The notes under the pieces are model-generated. The model searched no databases, was not told where the DNA came from, and saw nothing but the letters and a program-made list of their open reading frames with translations. Of a stretch of 64,000 nucleotides of DNA, positions 8,771-17,233 are shown in pieces; the stretch's first letter is position 1; each line of letters starts with the position of its first letter. The position numbers were made by a program, and so were the translations under genes. The stretch is from NCBI RefSeq assembly GCF_001905825.1, contig NZ_LIVV01000010.1, forward strand, positions 310,001 through 374,000, given 5' to 3'. The stretch is from Streptomyces sp. CB02009. Its GTDB lineage: Bacteria > Actinomycetota > Actinomycetes > Streptomycetales > Streptomycetaceae.

Positions 8771-8837
8771 CCCGTACCCGCCCTGAAGGGAGCACCGGGC
8801 CGGACAACGTCCCGTACCCGCCCTGAAGGAAGCACCG
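8771..8837 (+). repeat. 27-bp direct repeat in the dapD leader region
   Basis: Two copies (8771-8797 and 8811-8837) of a 27-bp sequence beginning CCCGTACCCGCCCTGAAG differ at one base and repeat with a 40-bp period. They lie in the 204-bp gap between the TetR gene and dapD. This could be a duplicated regulator site or simple slippage; nothing else is visible in the gap. Confidence 0.7.
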
Positions 8838-8935
8838 AGACGGGCCCTCCCGGGCTCGTCGGAACCGCCCATCCGCTCGACCGACACCTGAGACCGGTTG
8901 GCCCGCGCGGGGCCCCGCCGGTTAGGTTTTCCGTC

Positions 8936-9919
8936 ATGACCACTGCTCCTCGCACCACCGGCGCCGTCGCCGCCGGCCTCGCCACCATCGCCGGCGACGG
9001 CACCGTTCTCGACACCTGGTTCCCCGCCCCCGAGCTGACCGAGGCCGCCGGCCCGGCCGGCACCGAGCGGCTCACCCCCGACGAGGCCGTGAACGCCCTC
9101 GGCGAAGGCGCCGCCAAGGCCCTCGGCGTGGACGCCCGCCGCGGCGTCGAGGTGGTCGCCGTCCGTACCGTCATCTCCTCGCTCGACGAGAAGCCGCTCG
9201 ACGCCCACGACGCCTACCTGCGTCTGCACCTGCTCAGCCACCGCCTGGTCAAGCCGCACGGCCAGAGCCTGGACGGCGTGTTCGGCCTCCTCGCCAACGT
9301 CGCCTGGACCTCGCTCGGTCCGGTCGCCGTCGACGACATCGAGAAGGTCCGCCTCAACGCGCGCGCCGAGGGCCTGCACCTCGCCGTCACCAGCATCGAC
9401 AAGTTCCCGCGGATGACGGACTACGTCGCGCCCGCCGGGGTCCGGATCGCCGACGCCGACCGGGTGCGGCTCGGCGCCCACCTCGCGGCCGGCACCACCG
9501 TCATGCACGAGGGCTTCGTCAACTTCAACGCCGGCACCCTCGGCACCTCGATGGTCGAGGGCCGGATCTCCGCCGGTGTCGTCGTCGGCAACGGCTCCGA
9601 CATCGGCGGCGGCGCCTCCACCATGGGCACCCTGTCGGGCGGCGGCAACGTCGTCATCTCGATCGGCGAGCGCTGCCTGATCGGCGCCGAGGCGGGCGTC
9701 GGCATCGCGCTCGGTGACGAGTGCGTCGTCGAGGCCGGCCTGTACGTCACCGCCGGCACCCGGGTCACGATGCCCGACGGCGAGATCGTGAAGGCCCGCG
9801 ACCTCTCCGGCGCCTCGAACATCCTGTTCCGCCGCAACTCGGTCACCGGCGCCGTCGAGGCCCGCCCGAACAACGCGGTCTGGGGCGGGCTGAACGACAT
9901 CCTCCACAGCCACAACTGA
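8936..9919 (+). CDS. dapD: DapD, tetrahydrodipicolinate N-succinyltransferase
   Basis: This 327-residue protein is the long actinobacterial DapD. Its C-terminal half is a left-handed beta-helix of hexapeptide repeats (about 185-290, rich in GA/GV/GI turns). It transfers succinyl from succinyl-CoA to tetrahydrodipicolinate in the succinylase branch of lysine and meso-diaminopimelate synthesis, which feeds peptidoglycan. It is monocistronic, with its own terminator right after the stop. A DapA-family gene follows convergently beyond a small secreted protein. Confidence 0.95.
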   Translation: MTTAPRTTGAVAAGLATIAGDGTVLDTWFPAPELTEAAGPAGTERLTPDEAVNALGEGAAKALGVDARRGVEVVAVRTVISSLDEKPLDAHDAYLRLHLLSHRLVKPHGQSLDGVFGLLANVAWTSLGPVAVDDIEKVRLNARAEGLHLAVTSIDKFPRMTDYVAPAGVRIADADRVRLGAHLAAGTTVMHEGFVNFNAGTLGTSMVEGRISAGVVVGNGSDIGGGASTMGTLSGGGNVVISIGERCLIGAEAGVGIALGDECVVEAGLYVTAGTRVTMPDGEIVKARDLSGASNILFRRNSVTGAVEARPNNAVWGGLNDILHSHN

Positions 9920-9923
9920 TCCG

Positions 9924-9954
9924 GTGACTCTGCGTTAACACAACGCAGAGTCAC
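9924..9954 (+). terminator. dapD terminator
   Basis: Perfect 13-bp arms (GTGACTCTGCGTT at 9924-9936 and its complement at 9942-9954) around a 5-base loop, four bases after the dapD stop. It also lies just before the small secreted protein gene, so a promoter-proximal operator role cannot be excluded. Confidence 0.8.
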
Positions 9955-9981
9955 TGCACGCAGACGAGGCGAGGAGTCGAC

Positions 9982-10200
9982 ATGAGGGCGAAGCCCATGG
10001 TCGCAGGAGTGCTCACGACGGTGGCGGTCCTGCTGCCGGCCGGGACGGCCGCGGCGGACGAGACGCACACCCACAACGGGCCCACCGTCACCAACGGGCC
10101 CAGCCTCTCGCTCCACACGGGTCAGATCGACGACCCGCTGGAGGACGTGCTGGAGCACGCCGCCGTCCTCGGCAGGACCTACACCACCGACTCCGCCTGA
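9982..10200 (+). CDS. Small secreted protein of unknown function
   Basis: This 72-residue protein has a clear Sec signal (MRAKP, then a hydrophobic stretch ending AGTAAADE, cleavage about residue 26). The mature peptide is about 46 residues, rich in Thr, His and Asp, without cysteines. It is preceded by GAGGAG, well placed for the ATG. I do not recognise the family; it lacks chaplin or rodlin features. Its last 22 bp overlap the 3' end of the convergent DapA-family gene, so the two mRNAs share antisense sequence. Confidence 0.7.
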   Translation: MRAKPMVAGVLTTVAVLLPAGTAAADETHTHNGPTVTNGPSLSLHTGQIDDPLEDVLEHAAVLGRTYTTDSA

Positions 10201-11078
10201 AGCAGCGCCTCGTACAGCCCGCGCAGCCCGTCGACCGACTCCCGGTCGGCGGGCTGCAGCGGTTCGCGCACCGGGCCGCCCAGCAGTGCCTTGACCGTCA
10301 CGGTGCCGGGCAGGCCCGCGGCCATCATCCGTTCGGCGAGCGGCAGCAGCCGGGCGTTGAGCCGGGCCGCCTCCACCGTGTCGCCCGCGTCGAAGGCGTC
10401 GAGGACCGCGCGCAGCTGACGGGGCACCACGTTCGCCACCGTGCTGACGTAGCCGGCGCCGCCGACCGCGTACAGCGGCAGGTTCAGCTCCTCGCAGCCC
10501 GAGTAGTACGCGAGCGGGGTCTCCGCGATCACCCGGGCCGAGCCCAGCAGGTCGTACGCGCAGTCCTTGACGGCCACGATCCGCGGGTGCTCGGCGAGCC
10601 GCCGCAGCGTCGCGGTCTCCACGCGGGTGCCGGTGCGGCCGGGGATGTCGTAGACCATCACCGGGAGGCCGGTCGCGTCCGCGACCTTCAGGAAGTGCGC
10701 CTCGACCGCCGACTGCGGAGGACGGCTGTAGTACGGGGTGACGACGAGCAGGCCGTCCGCGCCCGCCTCCTCGGCCCGGCGGGCCAGTTCGGCCGTGTGC
10801 CGGGTGTCGGCGGTGCCGACGCCCGCGACGACCGAAGGGCCGGGGCCCACGGCGTCCCGGACGGCGCGGACGAGCGCGGTCTTCTCGGCGTCGGTGGTGG
10901 TCGGCGACTCACCGGAGGTGCCGTTCAGGACCAGACCGTCGCAGCCCTCGCCGACGAGCCGGGCGGCCAGCTTGCCCGCCTCGTCGAGGTCGAGCCCGCC
11001 GTCCGCCGTGAACGGGGTGATCATCGCGCAGAGCGCGCGGCCGAAGGGACGGGCCGGGCGGGAAGGGGAAGTGCTCAT
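10179..11078 (-). CDS. dapA: DapA-family dihydrodipicolinate synthase
   Basis: This 299-residue (beta/alpha)8 barrel has the family's NGTSGESPT loop (52-60), catalytic tyrosine Y143 (VYDIPGRTG) and Schiff-base lysine K171 (IVAVKDC). It should condense pyruvate with aspartate semialdehyde to 4-hydroxy-tetrahydrodipicolinate, the step upstream of DapD. Other DapA-like aldolases look alike, and Streptomyces usually has several, but closeness to dapD supports a lysine/DAP role. ATG 11078 is preferred to GTG/ATG codons upstream since the protein then begins like its relatives. The 3' end overlaps the convergent small gene. Confidence 0.85.
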   Translation of the reverse strand: MSTSPSRPARPFGRALCAMITPFTADGGLDLDEAGKLAARLVGEGCDGLVLNGTSGESPTTTDAEKTALVRAVRDAVGPGPSVVAGVGTADTRHTAELARRAEEAGADGLLVVTPYYSRPPQSAVEAHFLKVADATGLPVMVYDIPGRTGTRVETATLRRLAEHPRIVAVKDCAYDLLGSARVIAETPLAYYSGCEELNLPLYAVGGAGYVSTVANVVPRQLRAVLDAFDAGDTVEAARLNARLLPLAERMMAAGLPGTVTVKALLGGPVREPLQPADRESVDGLRGLYEALLQAESVV

Positions 11079-11210
11079 CCCCGAAGTCTGAGCGGTTTGC
11101 ACGGTGAAGGTCCACTTAGATCTTCTTCGACGGAAACATCACGATCACTAAAGCGTGCGGGCTCTGGCATGATCGACGGGCGCGACAGGGGGACATGGAG
11201 ACAGCACAGC

Positions 11211-11963
11211 ATGAGCGCACACAGCACCGACGGCGACCGCGTCGCCCTCGTCACCGGATCGTCCTCGGGCATCGGCGCCGCCGTCGCCCGCCGCCTCGCC
11301 GAGGCCGGATACCGGGTCGTGGTCAACTCCGCCCGCTCCGTCGAGGCGGGCGAACGCCTCGCCGCCGAACTGCCCGGCGCCGTCTACCTCCAGGCGGACG
11401 TCTCCGACGAGACCCAGGCGAAGGCCCTCGTCGAGCGGGCCGTGGAGACCCTCGGCCGGCTCGACCTCCTCGTCAACTGCGCGGGCACCACCCGGTTCAT
11501 CCCGCACGACGACCTCGAAGCCGCCTCGCCCGAGGTCTGGCGCCACCTCTACGACGTCAACGTCATCGGCGTCTGGCAGACCGTCACCGCCGCCGTCCCG
11601 CACCTGCGGAAGACCCGCGGCGCCATCGTCAACGTCTCCTCCCAGGCCGGCGTCCGGCCGGGCGGCAGCTCCATCCCGTACGCGGTCTCCAAGGCGGCCG
11701 TCAACCACATGACGAAGCTCCTCGCCAAGACCCTCGGCCCCGACGTCCGGGTCAACGCGGTCGCGCCCGGCCTCATCGACACCCCCTGGTTCGACGGGGT
11801 CGACGGTGCCGACGCGGCCAAGGCGCATGTGGCCGACGTCGTCCCGCTGCGCCGGGTCGGCCGGGCCGAGGACATCGCCGGGGCCGTCCACGACCTGGCC
11901 CACTCCGCGTACATCACCGGCGAGGTGCTGCTCGTGGACGGCGGCGGGCACCTGCTGGGCTGA
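11211..11963 (+). CDS. Short-chain dehydrogenase/reductase (3-oxoacyl-ACP reductase-like)
   Basis: This 250-residue classical SDR has a dinucleotide site TGSSSGIG (15-22), NCAG (89-92), active-site serine near 143-144 (NVSSQAG) and Y157-x3-K161 (YAVSK). It oxidises or reduces an alcohol/ketone with NAD(P); the substrate cannot be told from sequence. It is single and divergent from dapA. A start at 11169 would add 14 residues; 11211 is chosen because GGAG lies 10 bases before it. Its stop codon lies within a near-tandem duplication of about 25 bp (11943-11992). Confidence 0.85.
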   Translation: MSAHSTDGDRVALVTGSSSGIGAAVARRLAEAGYRVVVNSARSVEAGERLAAELPGAVYLQADVSDETQAKALVERAVETLGRLDLLVNCAGTTRFIPHDDLEAASPEVWRHLYDVNVIGVWQTVTAAVPHLRKTRGAIVNVSSQAGVRPGGSSIPYAVSKAAVNHMTKLLAKTLGPDVRVNAVAPGLIDTPWFDGVDGADAAKAHVADVVPLRRVGRAEDIAGAVHDLAHSAYITGEVLLVDGGGHLLG

Positions 11964-12064
11964 CGGCGGGGGGCCATCTGCTCGGCTGAGGGTGGCCCGC
12001 GAGGCCTGCCGCCGGGCTGCCACACCTGCCGCCGGGCTGCCGGGCCCCCCGTCGGGCCGCCGGG

Positions 12065-12523
12065 TCAGAGCGGGAGCTTGAAGCCCTCGTGGCTGCGCGC
12101 GTACCCCAGGGAGGCGTAGAAGCGGTGGGCGTCCGTCCGCCGCTTGCCGCTGGTCAGCTGGACCAGCGCGCAGCCGCGGTCCCGGGCGCGTGCCGCGGCC
12201 CGCTCCATCAGCTCGCGGCCGAGGCCGCCGCCGCGCCGGTCGGCCCGGATCCGGACGGCCTCGACCAGGGCGCGCTCGGCGCCCCCCTTGCCGAGCCCCG
12301 GGATGTACGTGACCTGGAGGCAGCCGAGGACCAGCGCACCGTCCGTCAGGACCAGCATCTCGTTGCGCGGATCGGCCCCGATGTCCGCGAAGGCCCGCTC
12401 GTGGGCCTCGGTGACGGTGACCGAGCGCGGGTCGACGACCGTGTCCTCGTCGGCGAGGAGCGCGAGGACGGCGGGAAGTTCGGCGCGGGTCGCGGGGCGC
12501 AGGGCCAGGTCGCTGAGGATCAT
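12065..12523 (-). CDS. GNAT-family acetyltransferase
   Basis: This 152-residue single GNAT domain has the acetyl-CoA loop RADRRGGGLGREL (about 93-105) and a C-terminal FYASLGYARSHEG segment. It resembles streptomycete amino-group acetyltransferases, but the substrate is unknown. ATG 12523 gives the normal N terminus (LALRPATRAEL). It is divergent from the monooxygenase gene across a 97-bp gap that contains the SoxR-type promoter. Confidence 0.85.
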   Translation of the reverse strand: MILSDLALRPATRAELPAVLALLADEDTVVDPRSVTVTEAHERAFADIGADPRNEMLVLTDGALVLGCLQVTYIPGLGKGGAERALVEAVRIRADRRGGGLGRELMERAAARARDRGCALVQLTSGKRRTDAHRFYASLGYARSHEGFKLPL

Positions 12524-12551
12524 GGCGCGAAGTCTCGCACGGGAGCGGGGG

Positions 12552-12582
12552 TTGACCTCAACCAAGGTTGAGGGACCACGGT
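12552..12582 (+). promoter_or_regulatory. SoxR-type operator-promoter
   Basis: The 18-bp perfect palindrome CCTCAACCAAGGTTGAGG (12556-12573) matches the SoxR box known from S. coelicolor. TTGACC at 12552-12557 is a good -35 and CACGGT at 12577-12582 a possible -10. The 19-bp spacing is the overlong spacer expected of MerR/SoxR-type activation. It reads toward the antibiotic monooxygenase gene at 12621. No soxR gene is in the window. Confidence 0.85.
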
Positions 12583-12620
12583 GGAGCCATCCGAGGAACC
12601 CCCGAGGAACAGGAGACCCC

Positions 12621-13334
12621 ATGAACGCCGTCGCCCACCCCGACGCCCGCCCCGACCTCCACCGCCCCGGAGTCGGCGCCGTCCTCGTCAGCACCTGGCG
12701 GGTCGGCACCCCCGAGCGCCAGCGCGCGGCCGTCGACGCCATCCGCACGGCGTGGGAGAACCGCGCATGGCCGGACCTCGGGCTGCTCTCGTACAGCGTC
12801 TCCATCGGGACCGACGGCGACACGCTGCTGCACTACTCGCAGTGGACCGCCGAACAGGACTACGAGGACTTCGTCCGCACCTACCGCGACGACCGGAACG
12901 CCGAGATCGACGCCGCCGTGCCCGGCGTCGAGCGGGTGGAGCTCCGCCGCTACGGGCCGATCCACCGCTCCGCCGTCCGCGACAGGCCGGGCACGGGGGA
13001 GCTGCCCGGGACCGTCGTGGCCGTCGAGGCCGACTTCGGCGGGCCGGAGACGGGAAGCCGGGAGGACTGGGTGGACACCGTGTTCGCCGCCATGGACGAG
13101 GACGCGGCGCTGCGGCCGGGGTCCGGCGGGTCCGGCGTCCACTTCCATCTGTCCACCGACGGCGGCCGGGTCCTGAACTACGCCGAGTGGGAGAGCGAGC
13201 AGGCGCACGTGGAGTGGCTGGCGGACGACGCCCGACTGAGCGAGGCCTGGACACGGGTGCACCGCCATCCGGGGCTCGTGGGCAGCCGGGTGAAGCGGTA
13301 CACGCCCGCGCTCAGCCTGAGCGCGGGCGTGTGA
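12621..13334 (+). CDS. ABM-domain monooxygenase of the SoxR regulon
   Basis: This 237-residue protein contains two dimeric alpha-beta barrel repeats of the antibiotic biosynthesis monooxygenase type (about 18-118 and 130-230), each with a YSQW or YAEW element. Such cofactor-free oxygenases act on quinols and aromatic polyketides. The promoter carries a SoxR box, and from memory the S. coelicolor SoxR regulon includes a monooxygenase (SCO1909) at this genome position. A role in detoxifying redox-active compounds is therefore likely. An AGGAGA ribosome site precedes ATG 12621. Confidence 0.82.
   Translation: MNAVAHPDARPDLHRPGVGAVLVSTWRVGTPERQRAAVDAIRTAWENRAWPDLGLLSYSVSIGTDGDTLLHYSQWTAEQDYEDFVRTYRDDRNAEIDAAVPGVERVELRRYGPIHRSAVRDRPGTGELPGTVVAVEADFGGPETGSREDWVDTVFAAMDEDAALRPGSGGSGVHFHLSTDGGRVLNYAEWESEQAHVEWLADDARLSEAWTRVHRHPGLVGSRVKRYTPALSLSAGV
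13300..13332 (+). terminator. Terminator overlapping the monooxygenase 3' end
   Basis: A perfect 15-bp stem (13300-13314 with 13318-13332, loop GCC) lies inside the last codons and reaches the TGA. It can terminate this gene and possibly the convergent nuclease gene. Confidence 0.85.
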
Positions 13335-13389
13335 CACGGCCGGACGGCCCGGAGCGGCTCGTCGCCGCGCCGGGCCGCCCCGGGGTGAA

Positions 13390-15249
13390 CTACGGGCGGA
13401 AGCGCACGACCTGGGGGTCGTGGTCGCTGTCCTGGTCGGCGAACTCCGCGTTGATGTGGACGCTGTCGTAGTCGAAGTGGCGCACGCCGGGGCTCGTCAG
13501 GATCTGGTCGAGCACCTGGCTGTTGCCCTGGTAGACGTACGAGTAGCGCTCGCTGCGGGGCAGCGACTTCACGGCCGGGTACAGCGCGCCGCCGTCGGTC
13601 AGCGCCTTCGTCGTCCCGGAGAACTCGAAGTCGTTGATGTCGCCGACGACGAGGACGTCGGCCTGCTTCTCGACCGCGAGGAGCTGCTTCACGAAGCCGT
13701 TGACGGACTGCGCCTGGAGCAGTCGCTTGGCCTCGGAGGAGCGGGCCGGCGGCTGGTGGTGCGAGACGATGGACTCGTCGCCGCCCTTCGAGCCGAAGTG
13801 GTTGGCGATCACGAAGACCGTGCGGCCGCGGAAGACGAACTCGCCCGCGAGCGGCTTGCGGCTGCTCTCCCAGGCGGTGTTCGACGGGTCGATCCGGCCG
13901 GGGGAGACCGTCAGGGCCGCGTGGCCCTTGCGTCCCGTCACGCCGGTGGCGGAGCTCGGGTCGGTGGCCGCGCGGTCGGTGAAGGAGACCCGCTCGGGGT
14001 TGAAGAGGAAGACCTGACGGATATTGCCGCCGGGCTCGCCCCCGTCCTTGTTGTTCTCCGGGTCGACCGAGCGCCACTCGTACGCCGGGCCGCCGGCCGC
14101 CACGATCGCGTCCGTGAACTTCTTCACCGTCTGGTCGGCGGCGACCGTGCCGTCGTTCTTGGCGCCGTTGTTGTCCTGGATCTCCTCCAGGGCGAGGATG
14201 TCGGGCGAGGCGAGGTTCGCGACGACCGCCTTCGCGAGCGCGTCGAACTTCTCCTGCGGGTCGGTCGGGTCGAGGTTCTCGACGTTGTACGTCGCCACGG
14301 CCAGCTCGTTCCGCTGCTGCTTGTCCGTGGACTCGCGCTCCAGGCCCCGGTCGACGACCGTGCCGAGGGTGCGGGCGGTGAGGGTGTAGCCGCCGAACTG
14401 GTTGAAGTCGAGCGGGCCCTCGGTGGTGCCGGTCAGCCGGTCGCCGACGTTCGCCTTGGGGAAGGGCTGCTGGGCGACCGGGGTCAGCGACTGGATCTGG
14501 AGCCGGCCGGTGTTCTGCGACTCGTACGAGCCGTAGACCGTGCCGCCGCGCCGGTTTCGGTTCTCCCAGGGCTTCACCGTGACCCACAGCTCGGAGTACG
14601 GGTCGGTGGCGCCGACCACGCGCGAGGAGCCGATCCGGACGTTGGTGCCCTCCAGGGACTCGTAGTAGTCCAGGGCGTACGTGCGGGGCTTCAGGGTCAG
14701 GCCGTTGATCGAGCCCGCGGCGGCCGGGTCGCCCTCGGGGGTGTACGCGTCGGGGACGGACCAGGACGAGATGGTCACCGGGGCGGGGACGGGGTTGCCC
14801 TGCGAGACCACGGTGACGACCGGCTTCGAGAGCTGGGTCAGCGACTGGTTGCCCGAGGTCAGCCCGCCGGGGACGTACTCGGTGACCGTGCCGCTCAGGC
14901 TGACCGCGTCACCGACGGCGACCGTCGGGACGGAGCTGGTGAAGACGAAGAGGCCCTCGCTGGTGGCGGGGTTGCCGTCGCCCTCGGGGTCCTGGATCCA
15001 GAAGCCCCGCGAGCCGTAGGTGCGGACGCCGGTGACGATGCCCGTCACGCCCGAGACCTGCTGGCCGACGAGCGGCGAGACGCGCGTGGTGCCCTGGATG
15101 TCGTGGATGCGGACACCGGCCGCGTCCTCGGCGGCGGCGTTCGTCGAACCGGCCAGCAGACCCGCGGCGAGAGCGGCGGCGACGACGGCGGAGACCGCCG
15201 CGGAGCGCGCGACGGTGCGGCCGGCAGATCTCGGTATGGAGGAAGGCAT
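13390..15249 (-). CDS. Secreted endonuclease/exonuclease/phosphatase-family nuclease
   Basis: This 619-residue protein has a Sec signal peptide (to about residue 38, ending STNAAAEDA). An OB-like region with IHDIQGTTR, found in extracellular nucleases of the YhcR/ExeM type, follows. The EEP catalytic domain starts near 300 (ATYNVENLDP), with EE in LALEEIQDN, ANHFGSKGG, VGDINDFEF and a C-terminal DSDHDP, which give the metal and active-site residues. It should degrade extracellular DNA or RNA and might feed phosphate to the PhoX-type enzyme encoded nearby. The ATG at 15249 matches a normal signal peptide; upstream in-frame codons do not. Confidence 0.88.
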   Translation of the reverse strand: MPSSIPRSAGRTVARSAAVSAVVAAALAAGLLAGSTNAAAEDAAGVRIHDIQGTTRVSPLVGQQVSGVTGIVTGVRTYGSRGFWIQDPEGDGNPATSEGLFVFTSSVPTVAVGDAVSLSGTVTEYVPGGLTSGNQSLTQLSKPVVTVVSQGNPVPAPVTISSWSVPDAYTPEGDPAAAGSINGLTLKPRTYALDYYESLEGTNVRIGSSRVVGATDPYSELWVTVKPWENRNRRGGTVYGSYESQNTGRLQIQSLTPVAQQPFPKANVGDRLTGTTEGPLDFNQFGGYTLTARTLGTVVDRGLERESTDKQQRNELAVATYNVENLDPTDPQEKFDALAKAVVANLASPDILALEEIQDNNGAKNDGTVAADQTVKKFTDAIVAAGGPAYEWRSVDPENNKDGGEPGGNIRQVFLFNPERVSFTDRAATDPSSATGVTGRKGHAALTVSPGRIDPSNTAWESSRKPLAGEFVFRGRTVFVIANHFGSKGGDESIVSHHQPPARSSEAKRLLQAQSVNGFVKQLLAVEKQADVLVVGDINDFEFSGTTKALTDGGALYPAVKSLPRSERYSYVYQGNSQVLDQILTSPGVRHFDYDSVHINAEFADQDSDHDPQVVRFRP

Positions 15250-15492
15250 CAGGGGACTCCGAGGGTGCTTGGAGGAACGGCAGATGAATCTACGCGCGTC
15301 AATCTCTTTGCACAGCGCCCAACTTGTCAAGAGTCGACGGGTGTACGAAGGCTGACGGACACATGAACCGACGGACGGCCCCCCGGATGCGTCTACGCTG
15401 AGAGCCGCGCTCCGAGCCCGCCTCCGAGCCCCCGCACCCCTTCACCCCGCCAGTCACCCTTCACCCACGGACGCGTCGAGGAGACCCCCCAG

Positions 15493-16953
15493 ATGTCAGC
15501 GGAGCACCCCACCCTTCCCCCCGTTCGGCTGCGTGCGGACGCGGAGCTGGCCCGGGACGCGCTGGCGGCCCCCCTCCTCGCGAACGCGGTACGGCTCGCC
15601 CGCTGGGCCGGACCCGACACCCGGGTCGACGCGGGCGGCGAACTCGTCGACGAGCAACTGCCCGAGGCCGTCGAGGTGCTGGGCCTCATCGACGACGAGG
15701 ACGCCGAGATCTCGGCGGGCGACGCCTGGCGCCTCGCCGTCGACACCGGCCTGGTCAACGTCGAGGACGGCGAGGAGGACGAGGCCGGCGATGCGCCCGG
15801 GCGGGCCTCGGCCGGCGACAACCTCGCGGTCGTCACGGGCGGTTCGCCCCAGGACGTCCTCGCGCTCTGGCTGGACGGCTTCGACGTGGTCTTCGCCGAC
15901 GCCGTCGCCCCCGTCATCGATGACCTGGACGAGATCGTCGGCGAGGACGGCGAGATCGACATCGAGTCGCTCGACTGGGACCCGGAGATCGAGGCCGAGT
16001 TCCTGGAGGGCGTCCTCGGCAACCTCTACCTGCTCACCGTCAGCGAGGGCGGGCCCGGCGAGGGCCCGGTGCCGCTGCCCGCGCTCGCCGCGTCGATGGT
16101 CGTCCCCGACGACATGGGCGAACCGACCGACGACGTCCTGGAGCAGGTCTCGGACGCGATGATGCGCCTCGACGAGCAGTTCCGGCTGCTCGAACCGATC
16201 GGGCTCGTCGAGTACCAGCCCGTCGACGAGGCGCTGATGGCCGAGGAGGGCGAGGAGCCCGCGCCGCCCATCGACGACGAGGACGTCACGCGGTACGGCA
16301 TGGTCCGGCTCACCGAGCTCGGCCTCTACGGCATCCGGGCCCGGATGCTGGAGGCCGGCGTGGACGCCCCCGCCGTCGGCGACCTCGCCGACAAGGGCGC
16401 CGACGTGCTGCTCGACGGGATCTCCGGCTACCCGGAGGCCGCCGCCCGCGAGGAGACCGCCGCCTGGCTGACCGGCCGCGACGCGCTCACCGCCGCCCGC
16501 GAGCTGCTGCACGCCGCGCGCGGCTCGGACGCCGGCTCGCCGCTGCGCCGCCTGCACTGCCAGCAGACGCTGTCCCTGGTGGGCGCCGAGGCGGAGCCCG
16601 CCGTACGGGAGGTCCTGGACGACGCGGAACTCGGCGGTCTCGCCCGGGTCTGGCTCGCCGAGCGGGGCGCGGCGGACGTGCCCGCGCCGCCGGAGTCGAT
16701 GATCTTCTGGCTGGCGATCGACACGATCGCGGCCCAGCTCGACGCGGACGGCGACCTGCAGGAGCTCCAGGAGCTGATCGAGGGGCTCACCGGACGGCAC
16801 AGCGGCTTCTTCGAGGCGGCCTGGCGGGTGGACCACCCGGCGACCGCGGAGGTCCTGGAGGCGATGGGACGCCTGCACCGCGACAAGAGCGCGGCGAAGG
16901 AGGCCCGCAAGGCGGCCTTCAAGGCCCGGTCGCGGGCGGGCTCGGGCGCGTAG
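15493..16953 (+). CDS. Acidic actinobacterial protein of unknown function
   Basis: This 486-residue protein has no signal peptide or membrane segment. It is strongly acidic through residues 90-180 (runs such as EDGEEDEAGD and EDGEIDIES). Its middle region looks like a winged helix (LTELGLYGIRARMLEAG, about 275-291). A helical, HEAT-like region (about 310-420) and a basic tail (AAKEARKAAFKARSRAG) follow. I recognise only a conserved streptomycete family without assigned function. It lies between the nuclease and phosphatase genes and its own gene is followed by GC-rich tandem repeats. Confidence 0.8.
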   Translation: MSAEHPTLPPVRLRADAELARDALAAPLLANAVRLARWAGPDTRVDAGGELVDEQLPEAVEVLGLIDDEDAEISAGDAWRLAVDTGLVNVEDGEEDEAGDAPGRASAGDNLAVVTGGSPQDVLALWLDGFDVVFADAVAPVIDDLDEIVGEDGEIDIESLDWDPEIEAEFLEGVLGNLYLLTVSEGGPGEGPVPLPALAASMVVPDDMGEPTDDVLEQVSDAMMRLDEQFRLLEPIGLVEYQPVDEALMAEEGEEPAPPIDDEDVTRYGMVRLTELGLYGIRARMLEAGVDAPAVGDLADKGADVLLDGISGYPEAAAREETAAWLTGRDALTAARELLHAARGSDAGSPLRRLHCQQTLSLVGAEAEPAVREVLDDAELGGLARVWLAERGAADVPAPPESMIFWLAIDTIAAQLDADGDLQELQELIEGLTGRHSGFFEAAWRVDHPATAEVLEAMGRLHRDKSAAKEARKAAFKARSRAGSGA

Positions 16954-17003
16954 CGGCGGAGGAGCGGCGGGGCCCCGCCGGACGGCGCGTCCGGCGGAGG
17001 GAC

Positions 17004-17148
17004 GGGCCGGGGTCGCAGGGCGGTGCGTCCGGCGGGGGCCCGGGCCGGGGTCGCAGGGCGGTGCGTCCGGCGGTGCCTGGGCCGGGGTCGCAGGGCGGTG
17101 CGTCCGGCGGAAGAACGGGCCGGGGCCGCCGGGCAGTGCGTCCGGCGG
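17004..17148 (+). repeat. Four tandem GC-rich repeats of about 38 bp
   Basis: Units begin at 17004, 17042, 17079 and 17117 with GGGCCGGGGTCGCAGGGC or a close variant and share GTGCGTCCGGCGG. The linker differs between units, and a partial copy may precede them. The array fills the gap between the 486-residue protein gene and the PHO box. It has no spacers of the CRISPR kind. Confidence 0.8.
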
Positions 17149-17149
17149 T

Positions 17150-17182
17150 GTTCCTGTGGCGTTCAGGCGGTGTTCGCGGCGG
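17150..17182 (+). promoter_or_regulatory. Putative PHO box, three 11-base direct repeat units
   Basis: Three contiguous 11-base units each begin GTTC: GTTCCTGTGGC (17150), GTTCAGGCGGT (17161) and GTTCGCGGCGG (17172). PhoP in Streptomyces binds 11-base direct repeats of the GTTCACC type. They lie 51 bp upstream of a PhoX-family phosphatase gene, the expected kind of target. Confidence 0.7.
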
Positions 17183-17233
17183 CACGGGAGGGTGGCCCGC
17201 GACATCCGGGCCAGCACAGGGAGACCGTCACAC

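Noticed and set aside
17004..17148. Possible CRISPR array
   Set aside because: The units are contiguous with no unique spacers of regular length, are extremely GC-rich and no cas genes are present.
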